Position numbers and translations under genes: made by a program. The notes beneath the pieces are model-generated. The model was not told the origin of the DNA, made no database searches, and saw only the letters and a program-made list of their open reading frames with translations. A stretch of 8,584 nucleotides of DNA from AC-52 sp044870295 (GTDB taxonomy: Bacteria; Actinomycetota; UBA4738): assembly GCA_044870295.1 (NCBI GenBank), contig JBIOYQ010000048.1, positions 1-8,584 on the forward strand, given 5' to 3'. Below, one piece after another: positions 1-6,998 of this stretch (positions are counted from its first letter, which is position 1; every line of letters starts with the position of its first letter).

Positions 1-1339
1 GGATGGCGTCGCCGACCAGCGCCGTCACCAGGGACTGTGATGCGGGTGCGGAGAGCGGCTGGAGATGGAACACGTGGGTCACCTCGGAGGGTTCGCACCA
101 CGCGGCGCGCTCCTCCAGCAGCGAGGGCCGGGCGGTCGCGAGGACCAGCCGGCCGGAACGGGATCGCTCCACACCGGCGAATGCCAGGAAGGCCAGGACG
201 TCCCCGCCCGCCCAGTGCACGTCCTCGACCACCCAGGCCACCGAGCGGTCGAGCGCCAGGGCATCGAGGGCCTCCAGCCACGTGTGGAACCGCTGCTCGC
301 GCTCACCGGCGGCGATCGAGCCCGTACCCTCGCCGGGATCCGGGGCTTGACCCAGGAGGGGTCCCGCTTCGGCCATGACGACGCGTGCCCTGGCGCGCGA
401 AGCGCCCACCGCCTCCAGCGCCGATCCCAGGATCTGCTCGAGCGCGCCCTTCGCGTCGGAGTCGGTGGGCGCCCAGCCGTGCCCGGCCAGGGCCGACGCG
501 AACAACTGGGCCACCGGCTCGTACGGTGCCAGCACGTCCGGGCGCAGCCGCGCCCTCCAGACCTCCATGCCTTGGCGAGGTGCCACGGTCCTGGCGAACT
601 CCTCCATGAGCCGCGACTTCCCCACGCCGGGCGGGGCCACCACGACCCATCGTTCGGCTCTTCCGCCCACGACTCGCTCGGCCGCGCCGCCGAGGGCGGC
701 AAGCTCGTCGTCCCGGCCAAGGGTAGGGGCCCGAAGCTCGCCCATGGCGTGTTCACGAGACGGTGAGGGGCGAACGCCGACGACCGCCCAGGCTCGAACC
801 GGTTCTGCCTTTCCCTTGAGCTCGATCGCCCCGACCGACTGCGTCTCGACGGATTCGGCCACGGCGAGCGCGGTCGTCTCTCCGACGAGCACGCCACCGG
901 GAGGGGCCGCCGCCTGGAACCTCGCGGCGACGTTGACGGCGTCGCCGGTCACTCGCCACTGGCCGGCCTGGTCCTCCGCCAGCACGACCTCGCCGGTGTT
1001 GATCCCGACGCGAAGCCCAAGCCGCACCTCACTCGTGTCCAAGCCGAGGCGAGCCCCCAGCTGCTCGACCGCCCCCACCAGGGCCAGCCCAGCACGGGCC
1101 GCTCGTTCGGCGTCGTCGTCCCGGCTGCGAGGGATCCCGAAGACCGCCATGGCGGCGTCCCCGATGAACTTCTCGAGCTGACCGCCGTACCGGGCGACGG
1201 CGTCGCGGACCGACGAGAAATAGGCGGTCTGGATGGTGGAGACGTCCTCTGGATCCAGCCGCTCCGACAGCGAGGTGAACCCCACCAGGTCGGCGAAGAG
1301 GATCGTGACGATCCTTCGCTCCAGGGACCCCTCGTCCAC
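1..1339 (-). CDS. Class III nucleotide cyclase fused to P-loop ATPase, partial
   Basis: The - strand frame is open from a GTG at 1339-1337 to the window edge: 446 codons with the C-terminus missing. Residues about 8-170 form a class III adenylate/guanylate cyclase catalytic domain, with FADLVGFT (metal ligand D17), EKFIGDAAMAVFGIP (K57, metal ligand D61) and VTGDAVNVAARF (N136 and R140, the usual transition-state pair). After a linker, residues about 205-446 look like the signalling ATPase module found in AAA_16/MalT-like proteins: a Walker A motif APPGVGKS (K241, S242) and a Walker B-like VVEDVHWAG (E372, D373). Proteins of this layout usually continue into TPR-like repeats and total around 1000 residues; that part would lie outside the window. 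I see no signal peptide or membrane segment, so it is probably cytoplasmic. It likely makes cAMP from ATP in response to a signal sensed by the ATPase/repeat part. Position 129, where many adenylyl cyclases carry the adenine-specifying Asp, is Arg, so nucleotide choice and activity are unproven. The GTG start is chosen because a -10 box ends 6 bases upstream and the cyclase core begins at once. Confidence 0.9.
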   Translation of the reverse strand, partial: MDEGSLERRIVTILFADLVGFTSLSERLDPEDVSTIQTAYFSSVRDAVARYGGQLEKFIGDAAMAVFGIPRSRDDDAERAARAGLALVGAVEQLGARLGLDTSEVRLGLRVGINTGEVVLAEDQAGQWRVTGDAVNVAARFQAAAPPGGVLVGETTALAVAESVETQSVGAIELKGKAEPVRAWAVVGVRPSPSREHAMGELRAPTLGRDDELAALGGAAERVVGGRAERWVVVAPPGVGKSRLMEEFARTVAPRQGMEVWRARLRPDVLAPYEPVAQLFASALAGHGWAPTDSDAKGALEQILGSALEAVGASRARARVVMAEAGPLLGQAPDPGEGTGSIAAGEREQRFHTWLEALDALALDRSVAWVVEDVHWAGGDVLAFLAFAGVERSRSGRLVLATARPSLLEERAAWCEPSEVTHVFHLQPLSAPASQSLVTALVGDAI

Positions 1340-1345
1340 CTCCGG

Positions 1346-1351
1346 ACTGTA
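1346..1351 (-). promoter_or_regulatory. Candidate -10 box of the cyclase gene (leaderless)
   Basis: Read on the - strand, the hexamer is TACAGT, a TAnnnT match to the -10 consensus. Exactly 6 bases separate it from the GTG at 1339, so transcription would start at or next to the start codon and give a leaderless mRNA. No recognisable -35 hexamer lies 16-18 bases upstream; a palindrome occupies that position. The GGAG directly touching the GTG is too close to act as a Shine-Dalgarno site. This is a prediction from spacing and sequence only. Confidence 0.45.
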
Positions 1352-1368
1352 TCGGCGAGTCCCGGTGG

Positions 1369-1388
1369 CAGGGAAGTCGACGTCCCTG
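1369..1388. promoter_or_regulatory. 20-bp near-perfect palindrome, candidate shared operator
   Basis: The half-sites are CAGGGAaGTC and GACgTCCCTG: 9 of 10 symmetric pairs are complementary, and only 1375/1382 mismatch. The dyad ends two bases before the candidate -10 box of purA and is centred about 25 bases upstream of the purA start. It also lies about 40 bases upstream of the cyclase start on the other strand, covering that promoter's -35 zone. If both promoters are leaderless, the site is not transcribed, so it would act as a DNA-binding site for a dimeric regulator rather than as an RNA hairpin. I do not recognise it as a known PurR box. The regulator is unknown. Confidence 0.5.
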
Positions 1389-1390
1389 GA

Positions 1391-1396
1391 TAGAAT
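1391..1396 (+). promoter_or_regulatory. Candidate -10 box of the purine operon (leaderless)
   Basis: TAGAAT matches 5 of 6 bases of the -10 consensus TATAAT and is followed after exactly 6 bases by the purA GTG at 1403. This is the spacing expected for a leaderless transcript beginning at the start codon. No Shine-Dalgarno sequence precedes purA. The bases 17 upstream (GCAGGG) do not resemble TTGACA, so the promoter may rely on an activator or be weak at -35. Confidence 0.55.
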
Positions 1397-1402
1397 CCGG
1401 CC

Positions 1403-2707
1403 GTGCCGGCGACGATCCTGGTCGGGACCCAGTGGGGTGATGAGGGGAAGGGCAAGGCCACCGACCTCCTGGCGGCCCAGAGCGACGTCGTCGTCCGGTA
1501 TCAGGGGGGCAACAACGCCGGCCACACGGTGCTGGCGGGCGGCCAGCTCCTCAAGCTCCACCTGGTCCCGTCCGGCATCCTCCACCCGCACGTCACCCCG
1601 GTCATCGCCGACGGCGTCGTGGTCGACCTCCGGGTGCTGTTCGAGGAGCTCGACGCGCTGGCCGGGCTGGGGATCGACACCTCGCGACTGAAGGTCTCCG
1701 GCAACGCCCACCTCATCATGCCGTACCACCTCGAGCTGGATAGGGTCACCGAGCGGTTTCTGGGCAAGCAGGCGCTCGGCACGACCAAGCGGGGGATCGG
1801 GCCGGCGTACGCGGACAAGGCCTCGCGGATCGGTCTGCGGGTGCAGGATCTCACCGACCCCAAGATCTTTCGGCAGAAGCTCGAGGTGGTCCTGAAGGAG
1901 AAGAACCTCGTCCTCACCAGGATCTACAACCGGCTTCCCCTGGAACTGGAGGCGCTCACCGCGGAGTTCCTCGCCTACGGCGACCGGCTGGCTCCGCACA
2001 TCACCGACACCAGTGGCCTCCTCTACCGTGCCCTCCGGGACGGTCGACGGGTCCTGCTGGAGGGAGGCCAGGGCACGCTCCTCGACCTCGACCACGGCAC
2101 GTATCCGTTCGTCACCTCTTCGAACCCGGTCGCGGGGGGTGCCCTGGCAGGCTCGGGGCTGGGGCCGGGAGAGGTCGACCGGGTGATCGGGGTGACCAAG
2201 GCCTACGTCACCCGGGTCGGGGCGGGCCCGTTCCCGTCGGAGGACTCGGACGAGGCTGGCTCGCACCTGGGATCGAAGGGACAGGAGTTCGGAACCACCA
2301 CGGGCCGGGCCCGCCGGTGCGGTTGGTTCGACGCCGTGCTCCTTCGCTATGCGATCCGTATCAACGGGCTGACCGAGCTGTTCCTGACCAAGCTCGACGT
2401 GCTGTCGGGCCTCCCCGAGGTGCTGATCTGCACGTCGTATCGGGCCGGTGGGCAGGCGTACGACGACATGCCGCCACATCAGTCCCTGTTCCACAAGGCC
2501 GAGCCCGTGTACGAACGCCACCCAGGATGGCGCGAGGAAATCCATGGAGTCGCGCGGTTCGCGGACCTGCCGCCCGCTGCCAGGGCCTACGTCGAGCGGA
2601 TCGGGCAGCTGGGAGGCGTGCCGGTTCGCCACCTGTCCGTCGGTCCCGACCGCGAACAGACGCTGGAGGTCGAGCCGGTGGCCCTCAGGAACAGGAAACC
2701 GGCATGA
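1403..2707 (+). CDS. purA: Adenylosuccinate synthetase
   Basis: This cytoplasmic enzyme joins IMP and aspartate using GTP to give adenylosuccinate, the first step from IMP to AMP. The product is 434 residues, the normal length for bacterial PurA. The family hallmarks are in order: GTQWGDEGKGK at residues 8-18 with catalytic Asp13, GGNNAGHTV at 35-43 with catalytic His41, GTTKRGIGPAY at 126-136, the DLDHGTYPFVTSSNP segment near 229-243, and GTTTGRARRCGWFD near 298-311, which contains the IMP/aspartate loop. The GTG start places Asp13 and His41 at the same numbers as in the E. coli enzyme and leaves no conserved residues upstream. It is the first gene of the operon. Its TGA overlaps the purD ATG by 4 bases, implying translational coupling. 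Expression probably depends on the leaderless promoter and palindrome just upstream. PurA at the head of a purine operon is a less common arrangement. Confidence 0.97.
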   Translation: MPATILVGTQWGDEGKGKATDLLAAQSDVVVRYQGGNNAGHTVLAGGQLLKLHLVPSGILHPHVTPVIADGVVVDLRVLFEELDALAGLGIDTSRLKVSGNAHLIMPYHLELDRVTERFLGKQALGTTKRGIGPAYADKASRIGLRVQDLTDPKIFRQKLEVVLKEKNLVLTRIYNRLPLELEALTAEFLAYGDRLAPHITDTSGLLYRALRDGRRVLLEGGQGTLLDLDHGTYPFVTSSNPVAGGALAGSGLGPGEVDRVIGVTKAYVTRVGAGPFPSEDSDEAGSHLGSKGQEFGTTTGRARRCGWFDAVLLRYAIRINGLTELFLTKLDVLSGLPEVLICTSYRAGGQAYDDMPPHQSLFHKAEPVYERHPGWREEIHGVARFADLPPAARAYVERIGQLGGVPVRHLSVGPDREQTLEVEPVALRNRKPA

Positions 2708-3981
2708 GGATCCTGATCGTCGGCGGGGGCGGTCGGGAGCACGCCCTGGCCTGGCGCCTGGCGCAGAGCCCCTCCGTCGACCGGCTCTACGCCGCGCCGG
2801 GGAACGCCGGCACGAGTCAGTTCGCTACGCCCGCTCCCGTGTCGCCCACCGACATCCTCGGCATCGTCGAGTTCGCCGAGCGCGAGTCCATCGACCTGAC
2901 CGTGGTGGGACCCGAGGCGCCGCTGGTGGCCGGCCTGGCCGACGAGATGGAGGCTCGTGGCCTGGCGGTCTTCGGTCCGACGCGGGACGCGGCCCGTCTG
3001 GAGGGGTCGAAGATCTGGGCGAGGGACCTGTGCGACCGCTACGGGATACCCGCGCCTCGATCGGGCGCGTTCCAGGACGTTGCCGCCGCCACGGCCTATC
3101 TGGGCCAGGTTCCCGGTCCGTTCGTGATCAAGGCCGATGGGCTGGCGGCCGGGAAGGGGGTGGTGGTCACGGAGGACACCGCCGCGGCTCGCTCCGCACT
3201 GGAGGGCGCGCTGGTCCACCGATGGTTCGGGGACGCGGGGACCCAGGTCCTGGTGGAGGAGTTCGTCGAAGGCAGCGAGGTCTCGGCCATGGCGCTGACG
3301 GACGGGCGGCACGTCCTTCCGCTGGCCCTGGCCAGGGACTTCAAGCGCGCCGAGGACGGTGACCGCGGACCCAACACCGGCGGGATGGGGGGGTTCAGCC
3401 CGGTTCCGCTGTCGGGAGGGCTGTCGGAGGACGACGTCGCGGACACGATCCTGCGGCCGACGGTGAAGGCGCTGCAGTCCGAGGGCATCCGGTACCGGGG
3501 AGTCATCTTCGCCGGGCTGATGCTCTCGGAGGCGGGGCCGAAGGTGCTCGAGTTCAACTGTCGTTTCGGCGACCCGGAGACGCAGGTGGTCCTGCCCAGG
3601 CTCGTGGCCAACCTCCCAGAGCTGCTCCTGGCCTGTGTCGAGGGCAACCTCTCCCACTATCAGGTGCGGTGGACGGAGGACGCGTGCGTCGGGGTGGTGC
3701 TGGCCTCGGCCGGGTATCCGGCCTCGGTGCAGACCGGTGTCCCGATCGGCGGCCTGGACGAGGCCGCCGCCGTGCCCGGCGTCCAGGTCTTCCACGCGGG
3801 CACGTCACGGCGAGACGGTAGAGTGGAGACCGCAGGGGGAAGGGTGCTCACGGTGACGGCCCTGGGGAGCGACCACGCCGAGGCCCGCAGCCGAGCGTAC
3901 GAGGCCTGTTCCCTGATCCGATTCGAGGGCATGACGTACCGTCGTGACATCGCGGCGGGCGCGATGCAAGGGGCCGCATGA
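2704..3981 (+). CDS. purD: Phosphoribosylamine--glycine ligase (GAR synthetase)
   Basis: The enzyme uses ATP to couple phosphoribosylamine and glycine into GAR, the second step of purine synthesis. The product is 425 residues, typical of monofunctional bacterial PurD, with no fused AIR synthetase or GAR transformylase. Its N-domain begins ILIVGGGGREHALAW, followed by VVGPEAPLV. The ATP-grasp domain carries KADGLAAGKGVVV (Lys143 onward), GPNTGGMG at 222-229 and EFNCRFGDPETQ at 283-294, the last supplying metal and nucleotide ligands. The C-terminal part ends with the family's FEGMTYRRDIA segment. The frame is open 387 bases further upstream inside purA, but the ATG at 2704 sits exactly at the first conserved residues, has AGGA 7 bases upstream (2693-2696) and makes an ATGA overlap with the purA stop. 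The 3' end overlaps purE in the same way. Confidence 0.97.
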   Translation: MRILIVGGGGREHALAWRLAQSPSVDRLYAAPGNAGTSQFATPAPVSPTDILGIVEFAERESIDLTVVGPEAPLVAGLADEMEARGLAVFGPTRDAARLEGSKIWARDLCDRYGIPAPRSGAFQDVAAATAYLGQVPGPFVIKADGLAAGKGVVVTEDTAAARSALEGALVHRWFGDAGTQVLVEEFVEGSEVSAMALTDGRHVLPLALARDFKRAEDGDRGPNTGGMGGFSPVPLSGGLSEDDVADTILRPTVKALQSEGIRYRGVIFAGLMLSEAGPKVLEFNCRFGDPETQVVLPRLVANLPELLLACVEGNLSHYQVRWTEDACVGVVLASAGYPASVQTGVPIGGLDEAAAVPGVQVFHAGTSRRDGRVETAGGRVLTVTALGSDHAEARSRAYEACSLIRFEGMTYRRDIAAGAMQGAA

Positions 3982-4487
3982 TCGAGGACCTGACAGGCGA
4001 GGGCATCCCCGGGCAGGACCGCGACGCCCCGATGGTCGGCATCCTGGTGGGGTCGGCGTCCGACCTGCCGGTGATGCAGCAGGCCGCGGCCATCCTGGAG
4101 CGGTTCGCCGTCCCGTTCGAGATCCGGGTCATCTCGGCCCACCGCAATCCCGACCTGGTCGACGAGTTCGCCCGCACGGCCGAAGAGCGGGGCATGGTGT
4201 GCATCATCTGCGGGGCCGGGATGGCGAATCACCTGGCCGGCGCGGTGGCCGCCCGGACGGCGCTCCCGGTGATCGGCGTGCCGCTGTCGGGCTCGAAGCT
4301 CGGAGGGATGGACGCCCTGTACTCGACCGTCCAGATGCCGCGCGGTGTGCCCGTCGCGACGGTCGCGATCGACGGCGCCGTGAACGCCGCGATCCTGGCC
4401 GCGCAGATCCTGGCCGTCCGTGATCCCGATGTTCGGGCCAAGATCTACGAGTTCAAGGACAGCCTGGCGGAAGGGTTCAAGCCCTGA
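3978..4487 (+). CDS. purE: 5-(carboxyamino)imidazole ribonucleotide mutase, PurE
   Basis: PurE moves the carboxylate of N5-CAIR to C4 to give CAIR; some PurE enzymes instead carboxylate AIR directly with CO2. The product is 169 residues: a core of about 150 after an 18-residue extension with no recognisable motif. Core motifs are GILVGSASD (Ser26, Asp29), VISAHRNP (catalytic His55, with Arg56 as in class I enzymes), then GAGMANHLAG at 79-88, VIGVPLSG and STVQMPRGVPVATVAI. The loop at 79-88 departs from the usual GAGGAAHLPG, having Met, Asn and Ala in place of Gly, Ala and Pro. The ATG at 3978 forms an ATGA overlap with purD and has AAGGGG 4 bases upstream. An internal ATG at 4032 would start right at the core and cannot be excluded. 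No purK follows; purB comes next. Being class I by the His-Arg motif, it would normally need PurK, which must then lie elsewhere or be dispensable. Confidence 0.95.
   Translation: MIEDLTGEGIPGQDRDAPMVGILVGSASDLPVMQQAAAILERFAVPFEIRVISAHRNPDLVDEFARTAEERGMVCIICGAGMANHLAGAVAARTALPVIGVPLSGSKLGGMDALYSTVQMPRGVPVATVAIDGAVNAAILAAQILAVRDPDVRAKIYEFKDSLAEGFKP
4469..4475 (+). promoter_or_regulatory. Shine-Dalgarno site supporting the CTG start of purB
   Basis: GGAAGGG lies inside the 3' end of purE and is separated by 8 bases from the CTG at 4484. This is a good spacing for initiation there. The next possible start, the ATG at 4511, has only a GGAG touching it directly and no properly spaced site. Confidence 0.55.
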
Positions 4488-5833
4488 TCCCGCGGTACAC
4501 CCTGCCGGAGATGGCCGCCATCTGGGCGGAGGAGACCAAGCTCGGCCACTGGCTGCGCATCGAGGTCCTGGCGTGCGAGGGATGGGGTCGGCTGGGCCGC
4601 ATCCCCGAGGAGGATCTGCGGGTTATCCGACAGGGCGCGACCGCCCCGACGCCCGAGCGGGTGTCGGAGCTGGAGCGCACTACGCATCACGACGTGGCGG
4701 CGTTCGTCCAGGCGGTGGCGGAGCCGCTCGGGCCGGCCGGGCGGTGGATCCACTTCGGCCTGACGTCCTCGGACCTGCTGGATACGGCCCTGGCCCTGCA
4801 GATGCGGGCCGCGCTCGACCTCGTCCTGGACAAGGTGGAGTCGCTGCTGGCCGTGGTGAAGCGGCGGGCCCTGGAGCACAAGGACACCATCTGCATGGGC
4901 CGGACCCACGGGATCCACGCCGAGCCCACCACCTTCGGGCACAAGCTCGCCCTGTGGGCGTTCGAGCTGGACCGGGACCGCGAACGCCTCCGCAAGGCCC
5001 GGGAGGCGGTCAGCGTGGGAAAGCTTTCCGGCGTGGTCGGCACCTACACCGAGATCGATCCGGCGGTCGAGGAGTACGTGTGCGCGGAGCTGGGCCTGCG
5101 GCCGGCCGAGGCGGCCAGCCAGGTGATCTCGCGCGACGTCCACGCCGAGTTCCTGTGGGCGCTGGCCGTCACGGCCGCCACCCTGGAGAAGATGGCCCTG
5201 GAGGTCCGCCACCTGGCTCGGACGGAGGTGCGAGAGGTCGAGGAACCGTTCGGCGCCGGCCAGAAGGGCTCCAGCGCCATGCCGCACAAGCGCAACCCCG
5301 TGCTGTCCGAACGCATCTGCGGGCTGGCCCGGGTGGTCCGGGCCAACCTTCATGCCGGGCTGGAGGACGTGGCGCTGTGGCACGAGCGGGACATCTCCCA
5401 CTCCAGCGTCGAGCGGGTCGTGCTGCCCGACAGCGCGATCGCGGTGGACTACATGCTGCACCTTGCCGAGCGAGTGGTCGGCGGGATGCGCGTCTTCCCC
5501 GAGCGCATGCGGGCCAATGTCGATCTGCTGGACGGCGTGTTCTTCTCCCAGCGAGCCTTGTCGGCGCTGGTCGACCGGGGGATGACGCGCGAAGAGGCCT
5601 ACCGGCTGGTGCAGGCCTCGGCCGCGGAGACCGTGGAGCGGGGCGCGCACTTCCGGGAAGACCTGTGGGCTCGTATCGAATCCCTCGGGCTGATGACCAG
5701 GGATGAGTGGTGGTCGCTGTTCGTCCTGCGCCCGTTCCACGAGAAGCTCGAGCCCATGTTCGCTAGGCTGGAGAAGTTGGACGTGTCCGAGCCCGTGCCG
5801 TCATCCCCTTCCCCGGCGGGCCCGAGTACCTAG
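4484..5833 (+). CDS. purB: Adenylosuccinate lyase, probable CTG start
   Basis: PurB removes fumarate twice in the pathway: from SAICAR to give AICAR, and from adenylosuccinate to give AMP. It belongs to the fumarase/aspartase superfamily and works as a homotetramer with shared active sites. From the CTG the product is 449 residues. Motifs are TTHHDVAAF (His69), HFGLTSSDLLDTAL (90-103), GRTHGIHAEPTTFG (catalytic His142), the signature loop GQKGSSAMPHKRNP (Ser263, His268, Lys269) and LWHERDISHSSVERVVLPD. The first codons read (L)IPRYTLPEMAAIW, matching the MI-RY--PEM--IW beginning of bacterial PurB. An ATG start at 4511 would delete this conserved segment, so CTG (or the adjacent ATC) is preferred. 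The CTG overlaps the purE stop by 4 bases and has GGAAGGG 8 bases upstream. The last 15 or so residues form a Pro/Ser-rich tail that looks unconserved. Confidence 0.93.
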   Translation: MIPRYTLPEMAAIWAEETKLGHWLRIEVLACEGWGRLGRIPEEDLRVIRQGATAPTPERVSELERTTHHDVAAFVQAVAEPLGPAGRWIHFGLTSSDLLDTALALQMRAALDLVLDKVESLLAVVKRRALEHKDTICMGRTHGIHAEPTTFGHKLALWAFELDRDRERLRKAREAVSVGKLSGVVGTYTEIDPAVEEYVCAELGLRPAEAASQVISRDVHAEFLWALAVTAATLEKMALEVRHLARTEVREVEEPFGAGQKGSSAMPHKRNPVLSERICGLARVVRANLHAGLEDVALWHERDISHSSVERVVLPDSAIAVDYMLHLAERVVGGMRVFPERMRANVDLLDGVFFSQRALSALVDRGMTREEAYRLVQASAAETVERGAHFREDLWARIESLGLMTRDEWWSLFVLRPFHEKLEPMFARLEKLDVSEPVPSSPSPAGPST

Positions 5834-5838
5834 GGGAG
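5832..5838 (+). promoter_or_regulatory. Ribosome binding site of purC
   Basis: AGGGGAG overlaps the end of the purB stop codon and lies 6 bases before the purC GTG. The purB-purC junction is the only one in the operon with a gap (11 bases) rather than an overlap, and it has the clearest Shine-Dalgarno sequence. This suggests purC is initiated independently rather than only by coupling. Confidence 0.65.
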
Positions 5839-5844
5839 TGAACC

Positions 5845-6737
<893 letters not shown>

Positions 6738-6741
<4 letters not shown>

Positions 6742-6998
6742 AGCACCGGTTCGAGGTCGTGGTGGTGTTGAAGGAAGGGCTTGCCGATCCCGAGGGGACC
6801 ACCATCCAGGGCGCCCTCCCCACCTTGGGGTGGGACAACGTCTCCGAGGTCCGGTCCGGGAAGCATTTCGAGCTGGTCGTGGAAAGCGAATCCGAGCCGG
6901 CCGCCCGGCGGCAGGTCGAGGAGATGGCCCGGCGGTTCCTGTCGAACCCCGTGATCGAGGATGTCCGGATCCTGGGATCCGACGGCGGGTCGGGATGA
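6738..6998 (+). CDS. purS: FGAM synthetase subunit PurS
   Basis: PurS is the small structural subunit of the three-part phosphoribosylformylglycinamidine synthase. It bridges PurQ and PurL and helps ammonia pass between them. The product is 86 residues, the family's usual size. The sequence shows the typical opening VVVVLKEGLADPEG, then IQGALPTLGW, VSEVRSGKHFEL and the closing helix with FLSNPVIEDVRI. It starts with GTG in a GTGA overlap with purC and ends in an ATGA overlap with purQ. The gene order purS-purQ-purL is itself diagnostic. Species with this gene use the multi-subunit enzyme found in Gram-positive bacteria and archaea, not the single large PurL of E. coli. Confidence 0.95.

Noticed and set aside
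79..897. Long open frame on the - strand in a different frame from the cyclase
   Set aside because: Its translation is a low-complexity Arg/Ser/Pro string typical of high-G+C shadow frames. The cyclase-ATPase frame covers the same bases with clear motifs.
949..1461. Open frame on the - strand crossing the intergenic region into purA
   Set aside because: It is out of frame with the cyclase domain, has no recognisable motif and would overlap the purA start.
2317..2703. Upstream in-frame extension of purD, giving a 554-residue protein
   Set aside because: It lies wholly inside purA in another frame. The conserved PurD sequence begins exactly at the ATG at 2704, which has a ribosome site and an ATGA overlap.
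2587..3795. 402-codon open frame antisense to purD
   Set aside because: It is a mirror of the purD codon pattern in high-G+C DNA, with biased composition and no domain.
4032..4034. Internal ATG as the purE start
   Set aside because: It would fit the core domain, but it lacks a well-spaced ribosome site, while the ATG at 3978 fits the overlap pattern. It is kept as an alternative only.
4511..4513. ATG as the purB start
   Set aside because: It would remove the conserved RYT-PEM N-terminus and has no properly spaced Shine-Dalgarno sequence.
4445..5740. 431-codon open frame antisense to purB
   Set aside because: Same reason: an antisense shadow of a strongly supported gene.
5805..5844. Possible hairpin or terminator between purB and purC
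   Set aside because: Only short C-run/G-run complementarity is present, with no stable stem and no T-run. The G-run serves as the purC ribosome site.
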